Below are positions 22,472-33,588 of a stretch of 64,000 nt of DNA, piece after piece. The notes under the pieces were generated by a model. That model saw nothing but the letters and a program-made list of their open reading frames with translations, had not been told where the DNA came from and did no database searches. The first letter of the stretch is position 1. Each line of letters starts with the position of its first letter. A program made the translations under genes and the position numbers. The stretch covers positions 3,596,001-3,660,000 of the forward strand of contig NW_024468912.1 in assembly GCF_011745365.1 (NCBI RefSeq), in the 5' to 3' direction. The DNA is from Cryphonectria parasitica EP155. Lineage: Eukaryota > Ascomycota > Sordariomycetes > Diaporthales > Cryphonectriaceae.

Positions 22472-25400
22472 GAATGGAGAATTACCCTGTGACGAGGAAG
22501 CTTTAGACGGCCTTCGATGTCAAGACAACCACAACCATCAGATCTCGTGCTACATGGTCGTGAAAGGTCCATTCAGTCTTCTTATCAATAAATTCTTCAT
22601 CACATAAACCAAGGCAATGCAATCCCATAGCTCATCTGTTCACATGTTCTTGATGGCAGGGCGGCGCGTGCAAAAAAGTGCGCGTATGCATTTGACCCGA
22701 GAAGGTCAGAGCGTATTGTTCAGCTCATTGTAACCTACCCCATTCTCTCCTGGTCAAAGCTGTCCGCCGTTGTTGCGACATTCCTGTTACGTCCGTCTTG
22801 CCGACGACGTGGAATCGTGAATGAGTCGTGTGAGCATCTTCCATGTGCTAATAATAATGACGGTGGAAAGTGTCTAGCAGGAGCTGTACCAAAGAATAAC
22901 GACAATAGCATTGGGCAGTAGCGGTAAGGTATACAAGCGAGCCAACCAGAGGAAGGACATAGTAGGATAGTAATTTGCGGACAAGTGGCACGTGTCACTC
23001 AAGTGCCGGGAATTTCCTCCAATAATTATGGGTATTGTTTACAGGTTTGACGAGGGTGACAGGCAAGAAAGGCCACGGGACCGGAAAGACAGGGTCCGTC
23101 AATAGTGCCGTCACTTTATGCCGTGTGGCAGCAACAAGAAGGCCTCGTGACACACGAGTTACGCTGCCTCTCGTCAGCATCAGAGGTGGAAGAAAGCTTT
23201 CCGTTTAGCTTCTGTTAAGATTGTCAATCAAGTCTGAACAATGCCTTATTCAATAGCACGTACAAGAGAAGTAAAAAACGGGAAGAAAATAAAAGACCGA
23301 ACAAGATGACGGAGCTTCTGATCAGGGCGAGCAGACATGTTTTCGGTCCGGGGAAACCAACTCAAGCCGTGATTGGTGGTGATCTGGTCACACGGACCCT
23401 AAGCTACAGCCTACCCCGGACAGAGGGAAGGCAACGAAGCTCCTCCCATCGAGATGCATGAAGCAAGAATGAAGCAGGACAGAAGAGGGCATTGACTGAG
23501 AGTACCAGGCCCATCTTGTTGTTGCCGGATGCAGGAAGATGGACATGAATATGAGGGTTTCAATTACAGACGCCATGAGATCGAAAGGACTGCGGCGAGC
23601 TTCAGTGAGAGTTACAACGTGGCAAAGAACTGCACCATGCAAAAACTCGCTGCCCACCGTATCATGCTTGGTTGATCAAGAGATAGCAACACGGACCAAT
23701 GTTGTAGAGATTGAAGCTCTCATTGACACCAAGTTCAGGGAGATATAGGACACTCAGGCATTTTACCAAGATAATGTTCCAATGCTGAATATTTTCTCCA
23801 TCACGTTTCCATTAATCAGTTGGTTCGCGAAGTCCCTGGGCGGAGAGGTTTGTGATCAAGGGGGAAGTTAGTTGGAATGATGAGACTGAAACAAGATACA
23901 GAACAGTGGTAGCAGTTATCTTGAACACAATATTTCATTGGCTCGAATTGTAATGCAAGGCAGGACACAATAGTACTGTTCTTGGCTATAAGAGGCATTT
24001 GGGCTGCTAATCATTACTATTTGCGGAGACCTCATGATCACTGCAGCAATTAATATGATGTGCAGCTCTAGCTCGACTCTTGCATGGTTGGTGTGCTTAA
24101 TGTAAAGACACATGGCAGGGTCTGTAGGTGTAGAAGTCACTGTACATAAGCACAAGTTTGTTGCTGCTCAAGAAGATCTGCTACCTAAAATACCCCTCCT
24201 TCCAAATAATATATGTCACTGAAACTAATTTGCCATATCATCAAACATTGTTTTGATGCGGAGTGACTGCCAAGTAGGGATTCTCATACACAGTGAGTTG
24301 GTGCACCAAGAGTCAGTCAACCAAGTAACTCGTTGACCATCCCGGGAGAAACCCTAGAATGGCTCCAAGAAGTTACAGTAGCATTATGCTAGTATTCTAT
24401 CTGGCTAACTATGTGGAGTTGGGGGCCAATGAGTAAATACGCGAAGATGGTGAAGGAGGAATGAAAAGTAGATTCATTCACGCTCTGAGTACAATATCAG
24501 ATCTTCGAATTGAACAGTCGATAAATAGCAGAAAAGATTCCGAACTGCTTCAAAACTACTTACTTCATATAAACGCACAGATTGAACTTTGCTGACTAGC
24601 TCAATGACAAGCAACAATATCATCCCACTCTGACGCAAAAGAGCACGTTGTCTACGGCCCAGGATTTTTTTAACTGAATCCAAATAAGTATTCACAATTC
24701 TCATACCAAATCCAGCAATAGATAGCATCTATTTCTGCCAAATACACTGAGAACTACCATCTCTCCATGCACCATCACGAGTACTTCAACATCAAACTCC
24801 ACGTTGATCCTCAGTCCAGATGCCGGCCCTCTATGACGGAGCGAACTCTTATGGCTTGGTCATCCACGTTGCACGCAAGCCTATAGTGGTGCTCGTTATT
24901 TGAACGGCCGCCATGAGTACGGTCCTGGTAATATAATGCGACAGCAGTAGGGATACTGCCATACAGCTTGCCCGCAGCCGCGACAACCGCCATGGGGACG
25001 ACAGGCGCATGTTAGGTACATGCATAAACAGGAAAATGAATCTCGCTTTTCCAGATCTGAGCTCATACCTGCATCAAATGTCAATTGGTAATTATTCGCT
25101 AATTTTAACTGGTAGTCTACCCAGGTGCTTGGCTCCCTCGCCCTCACATTCACGCAACTGCTCGGTCCCAGCAAACAGTCAATTGCTCTACAAATCTCGA
25201 CAAACTTTGATATGATTCGAAGAAGGGCTGTAGTACGAACCATACGGGGATATATCAGCTATAGGCAGAGAATCTTGACGGCAGTGCGAGGTAAGCAGTC
25301 AAAGGAGGCTTCGAGGGTAATTGTTGTCGGCTCAATATGAACAATGAAAGGATTTCTTTCCTTCCTGAGAAAATAAGAGAAACAATTAAAAACAAAAGGA

Positions 25401-25965
25401 ATAGAGAGGCCAGAGGCCTGGACTGGGTGTTTGCCTAGTAATCTAATTGGGCAGTGGCTCAACTGCCCTCGTACACCGACTTCTGGAGCAAGTGACCATG
25501 CAGTAGGGGATGCTCGAGAATTGTTTTCTTCGAAAAAAGGAAGAAAGAAAGAAAGAAAGAAAGAAACCCGCTAATTTACGATATACACGCAACAAAAAGG
25601 CTTTCGCAAGCCTCTGTAGAGGACTCGCCGATTGGAAGAAGAAGGAAAAAACACTTTTACCTACTGGGTATAGAGCTCTGTACAGCCGCATATGTTCCCA
25701 TGGTTTAATAGTCAATAAGCATGCAGGCATTTCCAGGCGTCCGCAACACTGCATCAAGCTTACTGGACGCTACGGTGTATTGCAGGCGAACGAGGTTGGC
25801 GCCAGTAAGCATAGCCACCAGCAAAGGCTCAGAGGCAACATTCCAATAAATGTCAGCGCTTCGGCAGCTACTCGGTTCTGTCATGGGCTCGATGTCCCTG
25901 CTCACGTATTCCACGCTCCATCTCGATGCCAACGGGGAAAAACATTTGCAAGAACCAGAACAACG
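22472..25965. other. Gene-poor 3.5-kb divergent intergenic
   Basis: It separates abfB (-) from the ubiquitin-like-domain gene (+). ORFs below 120 codons (for example 24,811-24,993 and 24,896-25,243 on the minus strand) show no recognisable motif. A (GAAA)n microsatellite lies at about 25,539-25,566. Confidence 0.55.
25539..25566. repeat. (GAAA)n microsatellite
   Basis: About six to seven tandem GAAA units upstream of the ubiquitin-like-domain gene. Confidence 0.85.
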
Positions 25966-28363
25966 ATGTCCTTTGGCTATGGGTATGCTCTATTAGATGT
26001 GGCACAGCCTTATTGGGGGCTTGACTACTGAGTGGCCAAGAACTGATGAACGTATCATTCCTTTAGCATAGGCGATGTTCTCGCTGTTGCGGGGGCCATC
26101 GAGCGTATTGTCGGCGAAGTCAAGTCCTACTGCGAAGCGCCCCAGCATTTTCGTCGCCTGGCTATCGAGCTCGATTTTCTCGGCCAAGTGTGCAACCAAG
26201 TCTTTACTCTACAGCCGACTCTTCCCGATGAACGAGCGCACATCGAGCGACTCCGCGCTATTGCAATGCAGTGCCTGGGCGCACTGAGGGCGTTCGAGGA
26301 CAAGATGAAGAAATATGACAATACATTTGGACTACGCACCGATGGAAATGCTTCTCATGCTCCATTCTTGCTGCGCAGACATGGTCTTAAAGATGTGCGG
26401 GACTTCAAAACGCGCCTGCACTGGTCTGCTATTGCACGGCACGAAGTGGATGAGCTTAGATCGATCCTCACGAGTGAGATCGTGGCCATCAACACTCTCC
26501 TCACTATACACGAATGGTAAGTAGTGGGAGGAGCTTCATCAGCTGAATGCGAACCTTGATTGATGCTTTTCTTGAAATAGGTCCAGTCTCAAGACTCAAG
26601 GTCTGGTCGGCCAAGGACATACGGAAGCGTTGAGAAAACTTCTCGACACGGCCAAGAGAGCAGCCACCGAGACCCAGAGATTCATACTTGGAGCTCGCAT
26701 AGCTTCCCAACACCTTGAGCAAGCCATCAAAGCTACCAATCTCACACAATCTGAGCAGCTCCAAATACTGAAAATAATCGAGGGAAAATCCTCGGAGACG
26801 TACTCTTCCATCCAAACGCTTGCTGAGCAACAAGCGGGCCATACCGCTGGCGTTCGAGACGCCCTCAATACACAGATGACGAGATTTTGTTCCTTCAAGC
26901 GCTATATGGAGGAGTGGATAGAGAAGATTGTCGAGCAGTGCAAGCAACTCATAGCCATGGTGCAGAAGAACACTGAGACGTTGTTATCAATGCATGCAAT
27001 GTTGGCTAGGTTAGAATCACTGTTCGCCAGATCTCCCCAGCATCGTGTTCGAGAATGTCCTCGGAATCAAGATGCTACTTCCGTACCAATTGTGCGATAC
27101 ATGGGATGTGAGCAATGTTCCAATGCCATATCAATCATTAGCTACTAATCATCAATCAACCCTCGTCGAAGAAATCAAATTAACATGCTCGCAGGGCTTC
27201 TCCAGACTACTTGGAGCGATGTTCTTCGATAAGCCGGGAGCGGATCTTGTCACAATCGGCAAATTCATTGTGATGCACAGCAAGACGAGCAGAATCGTGG
27301 CGCCACAGTCATGGTCTACTTGCGTTGTGCCGGGTGATGAGCTTTCCATGTCCATCACGTTAGAGAGGCTCAGCTCTCGTGTTTGCCCACGATGTCAGAC
27401 AATACTGTCCAGTTGTCAGCGCGCTTCCAACACGGGCACATCTTGGTGAGTGGACCAACTCGACATCCTGTACGTACAAGTAGTCTAACAACACCTCCTG
27501 GCAGCCCTTCCTGTGGTCTTTGGCTGTCAATTCTCAATTCAATGTCGGGCACTGGTGCCGTTTCAAAGAACGCCGAGCACCTTTCGATTCCGGTACCGCC
27601 ACCTATGGACGTCCTCTCCATGGCCTCTGCTCGCAACATCGATCTGAACACGCAACACACTAGAAGAAGACCCCTTTCAACTGCACAACAAGCCAGGTTG
27701 AGACGGCAGCAAATCAAAGGGTCTGGTGCCATAGTCAGGGCAAACAACAACGATAACGCTATTGAATCATTTCGACGGGTCCACGTGGTTCCATTCACGG
27801 GTGACATACTGAAGGGCCTAGTCGAGGCGGGCATCAAATTGCGAGCCCTGCTAACAGACTTTGCGGCCGTCGAATTGAATGATCCGATAACCATCGCTCA
27901 TTTCGTGGCGAGATTTGCCGATGTTGTGGCGGATCTCCAAACCTTACGAGAGACGAACGTCTCACTCTCTGCAGAACTCTCAAGGAGAGCTCAACAAACT
28001 TCACAATCGAGACGTCTGGTCATGGACACATGGATTTCAAGGACCGGGCGCCTCCTTTACACTGCTCCACAGGTCCTTAAAGGGTCCCATGGCAGCCTGG
28101 CGCAAGTGATCACATGGCTGGAAAATGGTCGACTCAATGCGCTCGAACTCGGTCGGCTGCATTCACGTACTTTTGAAAGGGACTCGAGAAAAGTTAAAGT
28201 TTTTGAGCATTATAGTAGTCTTCTGAACCCAGCACGGAAATACAGATCGAGCGGCATACGAGCCTTGCAACCTGTACACGATCCTTACGCAATAAGTATT
28301 GCGACAGCTCTTACTGTGAAAATTGGGTTGATTGAGGAAATGCGCCGAGGAAACCAAACCTAA
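25966..28363 (+). CDS. Fungal coiled-coil plus ubiquitin-like (ULD) domain protein
   Basis: A 17-nt coding exon (25,966-25,982) splices by an 84-nt intron into 26,067, giving MSFGYGIGDVLAVAGAIERI, the standard opening of a large fungal family. Further introns are 26,517-26,580, 27,108-27,194 and 27,446-27,504, all with good signals. Helical, coiled-coil-like residues run to about 300. A ubiquitin-like domain follows (IVFENVLGIKMLLPYQLCDTW, then GKFIVMHSKTSRIVAPQSW and VVPGDELSMSI). A CPRC...CPSC pair is completed by the last splice and could bind zinc. A one-base frame change near 26,980-27,040 needs an intron of 58 or 61 nt ending at CCCCAG (27,040). The C-terminus (about 285 aa) is unfamiliar. 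The role is unknown; related N-domains occur in signalling and incompatibility proteins. Confidence 0.8.
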
Positions 28364-28841
28364 AGATTTAATATATCTGAGGCCATTTAGGTGAGCACGT
28401 GCGATGCCAAAGGGCTATTTGCAGTTTCCTACAAAAGTAACATGGGTGTTTTTGTAAGCTTGGATACGAATGTATTCATTGTATTCGAAATCCTGTGTTT
28501 TCCTAATTAACGCAAGAGATGCTGGCGGCAGTGTTGGGTTCTACCACATGTATCGTATCATAATACTAGCAAAAAGAAATAATTCCAAATCCAAATCAAG
28601 GATCCACAAAGGAAGATTGCAGACAAGATTCATGCGTGAGTCCAGTTTGGCGGTCATGTTAATTATCCAAAGACAAGTCCTGGAAGCACAAGGGAAAAGA
28701 AGGCAGGATCTGCACAATTTGAGCTCTAGCAAGTCCTCAACCGGCATCTTGTCTTTTCCCTTTACTGTTCACCAACCATGATTATGTTGTCGAACACCTT
28801 CGAGCGCTGCCCAATGAAGAGAACATCTGTCACCGAGAGCC
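28364..28841. other. Convergent intergenic
   Basis: This is the 3' flanks of the ubiquitin-like-domain gene (+) and the Nudix gene (-). No gene was seen. Confidence 0.6.
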
Positions 28842-29822
28842 TTATTTTGTCCTGGCAACTTTATGGCTTCGCCCAACATCGCCTACCGAAGAGCCGCTGG
28901 AGCTGCTCTCCCTCTTCCGCTTCTGATATTCCTGCAGCTCTCCCGACCTGTTGAGGCCTTCATACAGCGCCCAGGCCGCCAGGGTCTTTGCGTCGCGGGC
29001 CCCCTCCTTCCACAGATCCTCGTAGGCGCGGACGTGCAGGGTGATGGACTCGTCCTGGGCCCTCTCGCCCGTGAGCTTGCCCTTGAGGTCCTCGATCTCC
29101 TGCCGGTCCAGGTCCTTCTCCCACAGGAACAGGGCAATGTACTCGTCACAGCCGCCCGGGCTGGGGTACATGGCCGTCTGCAGGCTCGTCCTCTCCGGGT
29201 GGTCCGTGTCCTTGAGGGCCAGAGCGGTCATGTCGACGAGCTCGGCAGGAGGAATGCGGAAGCCCGTCTCCTCCTCGATCTCGTCGGCCACCTTGCCCTT
29301 GAAGTTGTTCTCGGCGTCGAGCATGCCGGCGGGGATCTCAAGGAAGCGCAGCGAGCCGCTGGGGATGCGCGGCTGCTCCGTCAGCACCACGTAGCGCTCG
29401 TCACGCGAGTCCCGCGGCTTGAGGATCATCAGCATGGCGACGCTGCCGCCGCGCAGGAAGGCGATCCCGGGCAGCGTCTTGGGGACCCGCGGCGCCTGCT
29501 GGCCTGGGGTGTCGTCGTCCGGCATGTGGTCACGCTCTATGCGCGCGTTCAGCTTGATAAAGCCTATGATGTTCATGGGCGGGAACCGGTCGACAGATTG
29601 GATCTCGATCCACCGGAGTTTGTACTGGTGTGCGTGGAATGGGTGTTTGTCCTCTGCCTGGGCCGAGAGGTTCTTGTGCAGTACTTGTTTCCAGTCTCGG
29701 AAGGCTTTGTGGTTTTCTAGCTCGTCTTTTGTGATTGTGCTGGGCAGGTAGAGGGTGACATTTTCGCCAAAGAAATCTAGCTGGTCTTCCTTCCAGGAGA
29801 TGGCTGGTAATTCTCCAGACAT
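28842..29822 (-). CDS. Nudix hydrolase, ADP-sugar diphosphatase-like
   Basis: This is a single-exon gene of 326 aa. The Nudix helix reads AGMLDAENNFKGKVADEIEE followed by ETGF (about residues 165-187), preceded by YVVLTEQPRIPSGSLRFLEIP, the usual strand before the box. Downstream, MYPSPGGCDEYIALFLWEKD is typical of the plant NUDX14/fungal ADP-sugar pyrophosphatase group. The C-terminal tail is Lys/Ser-rich and could act as a nuclear signal. The box departs from the GX5EX7REUXEEXGU consensus: Asp replaces the Arg before Glu and the first Glu is displaced by one, as in some relatives. It is predicted to hydrolyse nucleoside diphosphate sugars in the cytosol. It is divergent from the HET gene. 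Confidence 0.9.
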   Translation of the reverse strand: MSGELPAISWKEDQLDFFGENVTLYLPSTITKDELENHKAFRDWKQVLHKNLSAQAEDKHPFHAHQYKLRWIEIQSVDRFPPMNIIGFIKLNARIERDHMPDDDTPGQQAPRVPKTLPGIAFLRGGSVAMLMILKPRDSRDERYVVLTEQPRIPSGSLRFLEIPAGMLDAENNFKGKVADEIEEETGFRIPPAELVDMTALALKDTDHPERTSLQTAMYPSPGGCDEYIALFLWEKDLDRQEIEDLKGKLTGERAQDESITLHVRAYEDLWKEGARDAKTLAAWALYEGLNRSGELQEYQKRKRESSSSGSSVGDVGRSHKVARTK

Positions 29823-30871
29823 TGTTTTCCTCTTCCTCTTTCCGTTGTGGTATTTGATTCTGGTAGTTCCTCTCTTTTTTCTTTTTTTCTTAGCAGCTGA
29901 GGTTTCCGATTGTTATGAGTTTGTAGCAGGGTGATGTGATTGCTCTTCCGTGATGAGTTCTCGTGGTATTAATTTTCGCTCTGTCTACACCAAACAGCTC
30001 ATGTGGCTGGCAAGCTTGACGAAATGATAGGAGAATAGGAGAAAAGAGAAGTTCGAGATGAGGTCGGCCTGAGAATCTCCTGGCTTTCATATTCATGGCA
30101 TGAAGAGAACGAGGTAGCCCAAGTGTGCGACTGAGGCTTAGGCAACATCGGGCGTAGGTGCAGGCAGCCACAGGTGGAGCCGTCTGTTCGAAAAGGTGTA
30201 TGCGAGGTAGAAAAGCCCAGTGTTGCACTCGCTAGAGCGCCACGTGAGAGCTATAGTTCTATGGGTTTAAACATGCATGAGCCCCACACTATGCCGAGTT
30301 CTGAAGAACAGGGCTGGGGTTGTTTAGCATCCTAGGAACAGCTCTGGAGCCCTGACACGTTTTTTCAGGGCGTGCAATGGCGTTGGCAGGCCCGAGGCTG
30401 AACTTCTAAGTGTGTGTATGCTCGCTGATGTTATACTGGCAGCAGCAAGGGAGACTACCATGGATAATGTGGTAGGGAGAAGAAGAAGGGTGGGATGCTT
30501 TGTTTCTTCTTCCTTTTCTTCAGCTTTTATGCATGTAAGCAATGATTGCGGCTGACTATTGTAACGTCGGAAGTTCTCAAGTCCAGTATGATTGCGCTGC
30601 CGTCACTGCCGGTACTAGGTAAATTACATATCCACCCCTCTGATGACGTCCTGTCCGACGTTTCAGCCCGTGAAAACAATCTCCTGGATTGCAGGAAGAC
30701 AACAATTTTCAAGGAGAATGACAAAAGAAAAAGGAAAAAGACAAGACAAAAGAAACGCGTTCACTCTTTTCTCATGGTTCAGCGTGAGGACTTTGGACTC
30801 GCATGGTCGCTCGCGACAGAATTAATATTCAATCGCCATCATATTGACTGCGGCACCAAGATTCGACAGCC
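29823..30871. other. Divergent promoter region, Nudix/HET
   Basis: About 1.05 kb with pyrimidine-rich DNA just upstream of the Nudix start. No gene was recognised. Confidence 0.55.
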
Positions 30872-33588
30872 ATGCTTTGCCACAAGTGCTGGGGGATGCT
30901 CAGAGGACACGACGGCAAGCAGTGGAAAGGCACCTATAATCTGACTTTTGAACATCACAGCTCCTGGGAGTCATTCCAGACATCAAGTCGGCTTAGATGT
31001 GGGATCTGCCGTGTCCTCAACGAAGAATGGGCAGAGAAATTCGGTGCCGGCGTGCCGTCTACGGAGGAGGATGATCAGAACAAAGACTTCCGGAGTACTG
31101 CAGCGCTGGGCGTCGTCGAAGACATTGAGGAGAATGGCATCTACAGGCTGGATTTCAAACTCGAGCGTGGATCTGGACAGTCCCTTCTCTGGCACAAAAA
31201 GACTTTCATTCTCAAAGAAATTGGTGAATCCTTCTTCCATTAAATGAGTGCATAAAGATGAAAACTAACAACTAGTCCACACCAGACAGCGCAGCCGCAT
31301 CTTTCAGAACCCCCATATCAGGGACCACATCCTCAGGCGAGGTTCTCAGGCTGGCACTGTCCTGGATCAGCCAGTGCGATGAGACGTGCACGTCGCAGGA
31401 GTGCAGTCGCGCACAGGGACGTCCAGAACGGTACCCTACGCGGCTTCTGGACCTGAGACAGCTGAAACTGGCCGACTATCGACGCAGAACCACCAAAGGC
31501 AGGAAGAAGTCCGGCAAGGCTTCGAGTACTCAGCCTTCCGAGATGACAGAGGTTGCCAAGATCTCCCTGGTAGACACGGACGCCTCTTTTTACGAAGACG
31601 AGGCCCTGAAGACGAATCATCGCTATGTCACCCTGAGCCACTGCTGGGGCGGTGTGCGGCCTTACATCCTCAGCCCGACGACCGAGGATGAGCTGAGGGA
31701 CGGCGTCGAGATCGATAAGCTGCCCAGGACGTTTCAGGACGCGATCCGGTTCGCCTCGCAGCTGCACAAGGTCGGCTGGGTCTGGATCGACTCGCTGTGC
31801 ATTATCCAGGACGGGCCAGAGCACGAAAAGGACTGGCTAGACGAGTCGGCATGCATGCAGAGTGTCTACAAGAATGCGTATCTCAACATCTCGGCGACAG
31901 CTGCCCCGAACAGCTTTGCCGGGCTTCATCATGAGAGAGAGCCCAAGGTCCTGTGGGAGGACGAGGTGAACCTGAATGTCGACGGCATACCCAGGCTGAA
32001 CAACAAAAACGAAAACAACCAATGCGCACAACGAAGATTCTTGCCAGATAGGACGAAGAAAGCGGGAGACGAGAAGCTCACCGAGTCTCGATCCCTCTTT
32101 CGAAGGTTTTGGGGAGCTGATGAGACGAGTTGCAGAGGGCACGAGCCCACCACCACTTCTGCTACGACCACCACCACCACCGCCGCCGCCGCCGCCGCCA
32201 AGGTGGACTGGAACAGCGAGAAGGCCCTTGTGACTACTCTACCACAGCCTGCAGGCATTCGACGATGTGTCTTGATCGAGGCGTCCTACTGGGACAAGCT
32301 CGTCACCCGTGCGCCCGTCAACACACGCGCGTGGGTTCTGCAGGAACGGCTCATGGCCCCGCGAGTCTTGCACTTTTGCAGCGACCAGATCGCATGGGAG
32401 TGCTCCACGTTTGCAGCAGCAGAGGGTCACCCCGAGAGCATTCCCAAATACGGGCTACGAAACGACAGGATCCAGCCAGAGATCCCCGTCAAGGGCCTGG
32501 ACCCGATGAAGCATGGCAAGCAGTTGCGACAAGTTCGACTGCAGGGGGCGCCAGAGCCGGACTCTCACATCCCCCAGCACGACCTCTATGCCTTTGAGCT
32601 GTGGGCACGGGTGGTCGAGACGTATTCAGGGCTGGACCTCACCAACGACAGAGACAAGCTCATCGCCCTGTCTGGAATTGCCGAGCAAATGTCACACATC
32701 CTGGGCGTGTCTGGCACGACAACCCTCAATCCAAAGACGGCCAGGCACATGCTGCTCTACCACCGACGTCCTCTCGAGTACGTGGCCGGCCTGTGGGATC
32801 ACTACTTTGAGAGCCAGCTGCTGTGGCGTGTCGATCCCGTCTTTGACCACAGCAAAGGCATGTTCCTGCATCCGTCCAGACGGCCCCGGAACCCCGACGG
32901 AGACATGATGTACCGCGCACCGTCGTTCTCTTGGGCCTCGGTCGACGCGCAGGACGGCAAGGGCGTGACCTACGGAGAGGTGACCGACCAGGACCTGCTC
33001 ATCCAGGTGGCGTCGGAGCACGACTGCAGCCCTGCGTCGCCCATCTGGGTCGCCATCGCCACAGAGAACAAGTCCGGTCTCGTCAGCGGCGGCCACGTCA
33101 TGCTCTGGTGCCGGCTGCGAAAGATCCGGATCCTGGCAGACGCAGCGGCGCCGGGGCGGTACTACTGGCACCTGGTGGACCGGCCTGGCCTCGACAAGGA
33201 GGCCCACCGCAACGTCTACCTGGACGCGCCACACGACGACCAGGAGCGCCACCACATCCTCGACGCGAACAATACCTACTGCATCCCCGCCGCGTACGGC
33301 AGCAGGATCGACTCGGAGGACTCCAAGTACATCATCTGTCTGCTGCTGCAGCAGGCCACAGAGGACGACAACAATCACCAGGTGCGGAATCTGGGCGGGA
33401 CGGAGCGGCGGGCTACCTTTCGCCGCATCGGCCTGACCAAGCTGTCGACGTGGGCAGATAAGCTGGCGCATCCGAGGAAGCGTGGCCATGGCATCATGAA
33501 GCCTGACCTCGGCAGGGACATGAAATTGCCTGGGTGGCCGCACAAGTATCGGGAAGCTACAGGAGAACATCTAATCCGGATTATCTGA
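30872..33588 (+). CDS. HET-domain (heterokaryon incompatibility) protein
   Basis: Two exons (30,872-31,223 and 31,286-33,588) join in phase 1 over a 62-nt intron (GTGAAT...ACCAG, AACTAAC branch) and encode 884 aa. The N-terminus MLCHKCWGML and CGICRVL supply Cys pairs common in HET proteins. All three HET signature blocks are present: RYVTLSHCWGG (about 231), WVWIDSLCIIQD (about 284) and VYKNAYLNISATAA (about 313). The conserved RAWVLQERLMAPRVLHF segment follows near residue 460. A Thr/Ala homopolymer stretch (32,150-32,203) interrupts the domain between signature blocks. HET domains trigger cell death on non-self recognition; the partner here is unknown. Confidence 0.93.

Noticed and set aside
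24811..25243. Minus-strand ORFs that look mildly protein-like
   Set aside because: Two overlapping frames are open and neither has a motif, signal peptide or splice partner.
28863..29720. 285-aa plus-strand ORF across the Nudix gene
   Set aside because: Antisense to the conserved Nudix domain; repetitive Val/Leu/Arg content typical of a shadow frame.
32692..33570. 292-aa minus-strand ORF across the HET gene
   Set aside because: It lies antisense to confirmed HET coding sequence in GC-rich DNA; the composition is a shadow of the real frame and shows no motif.
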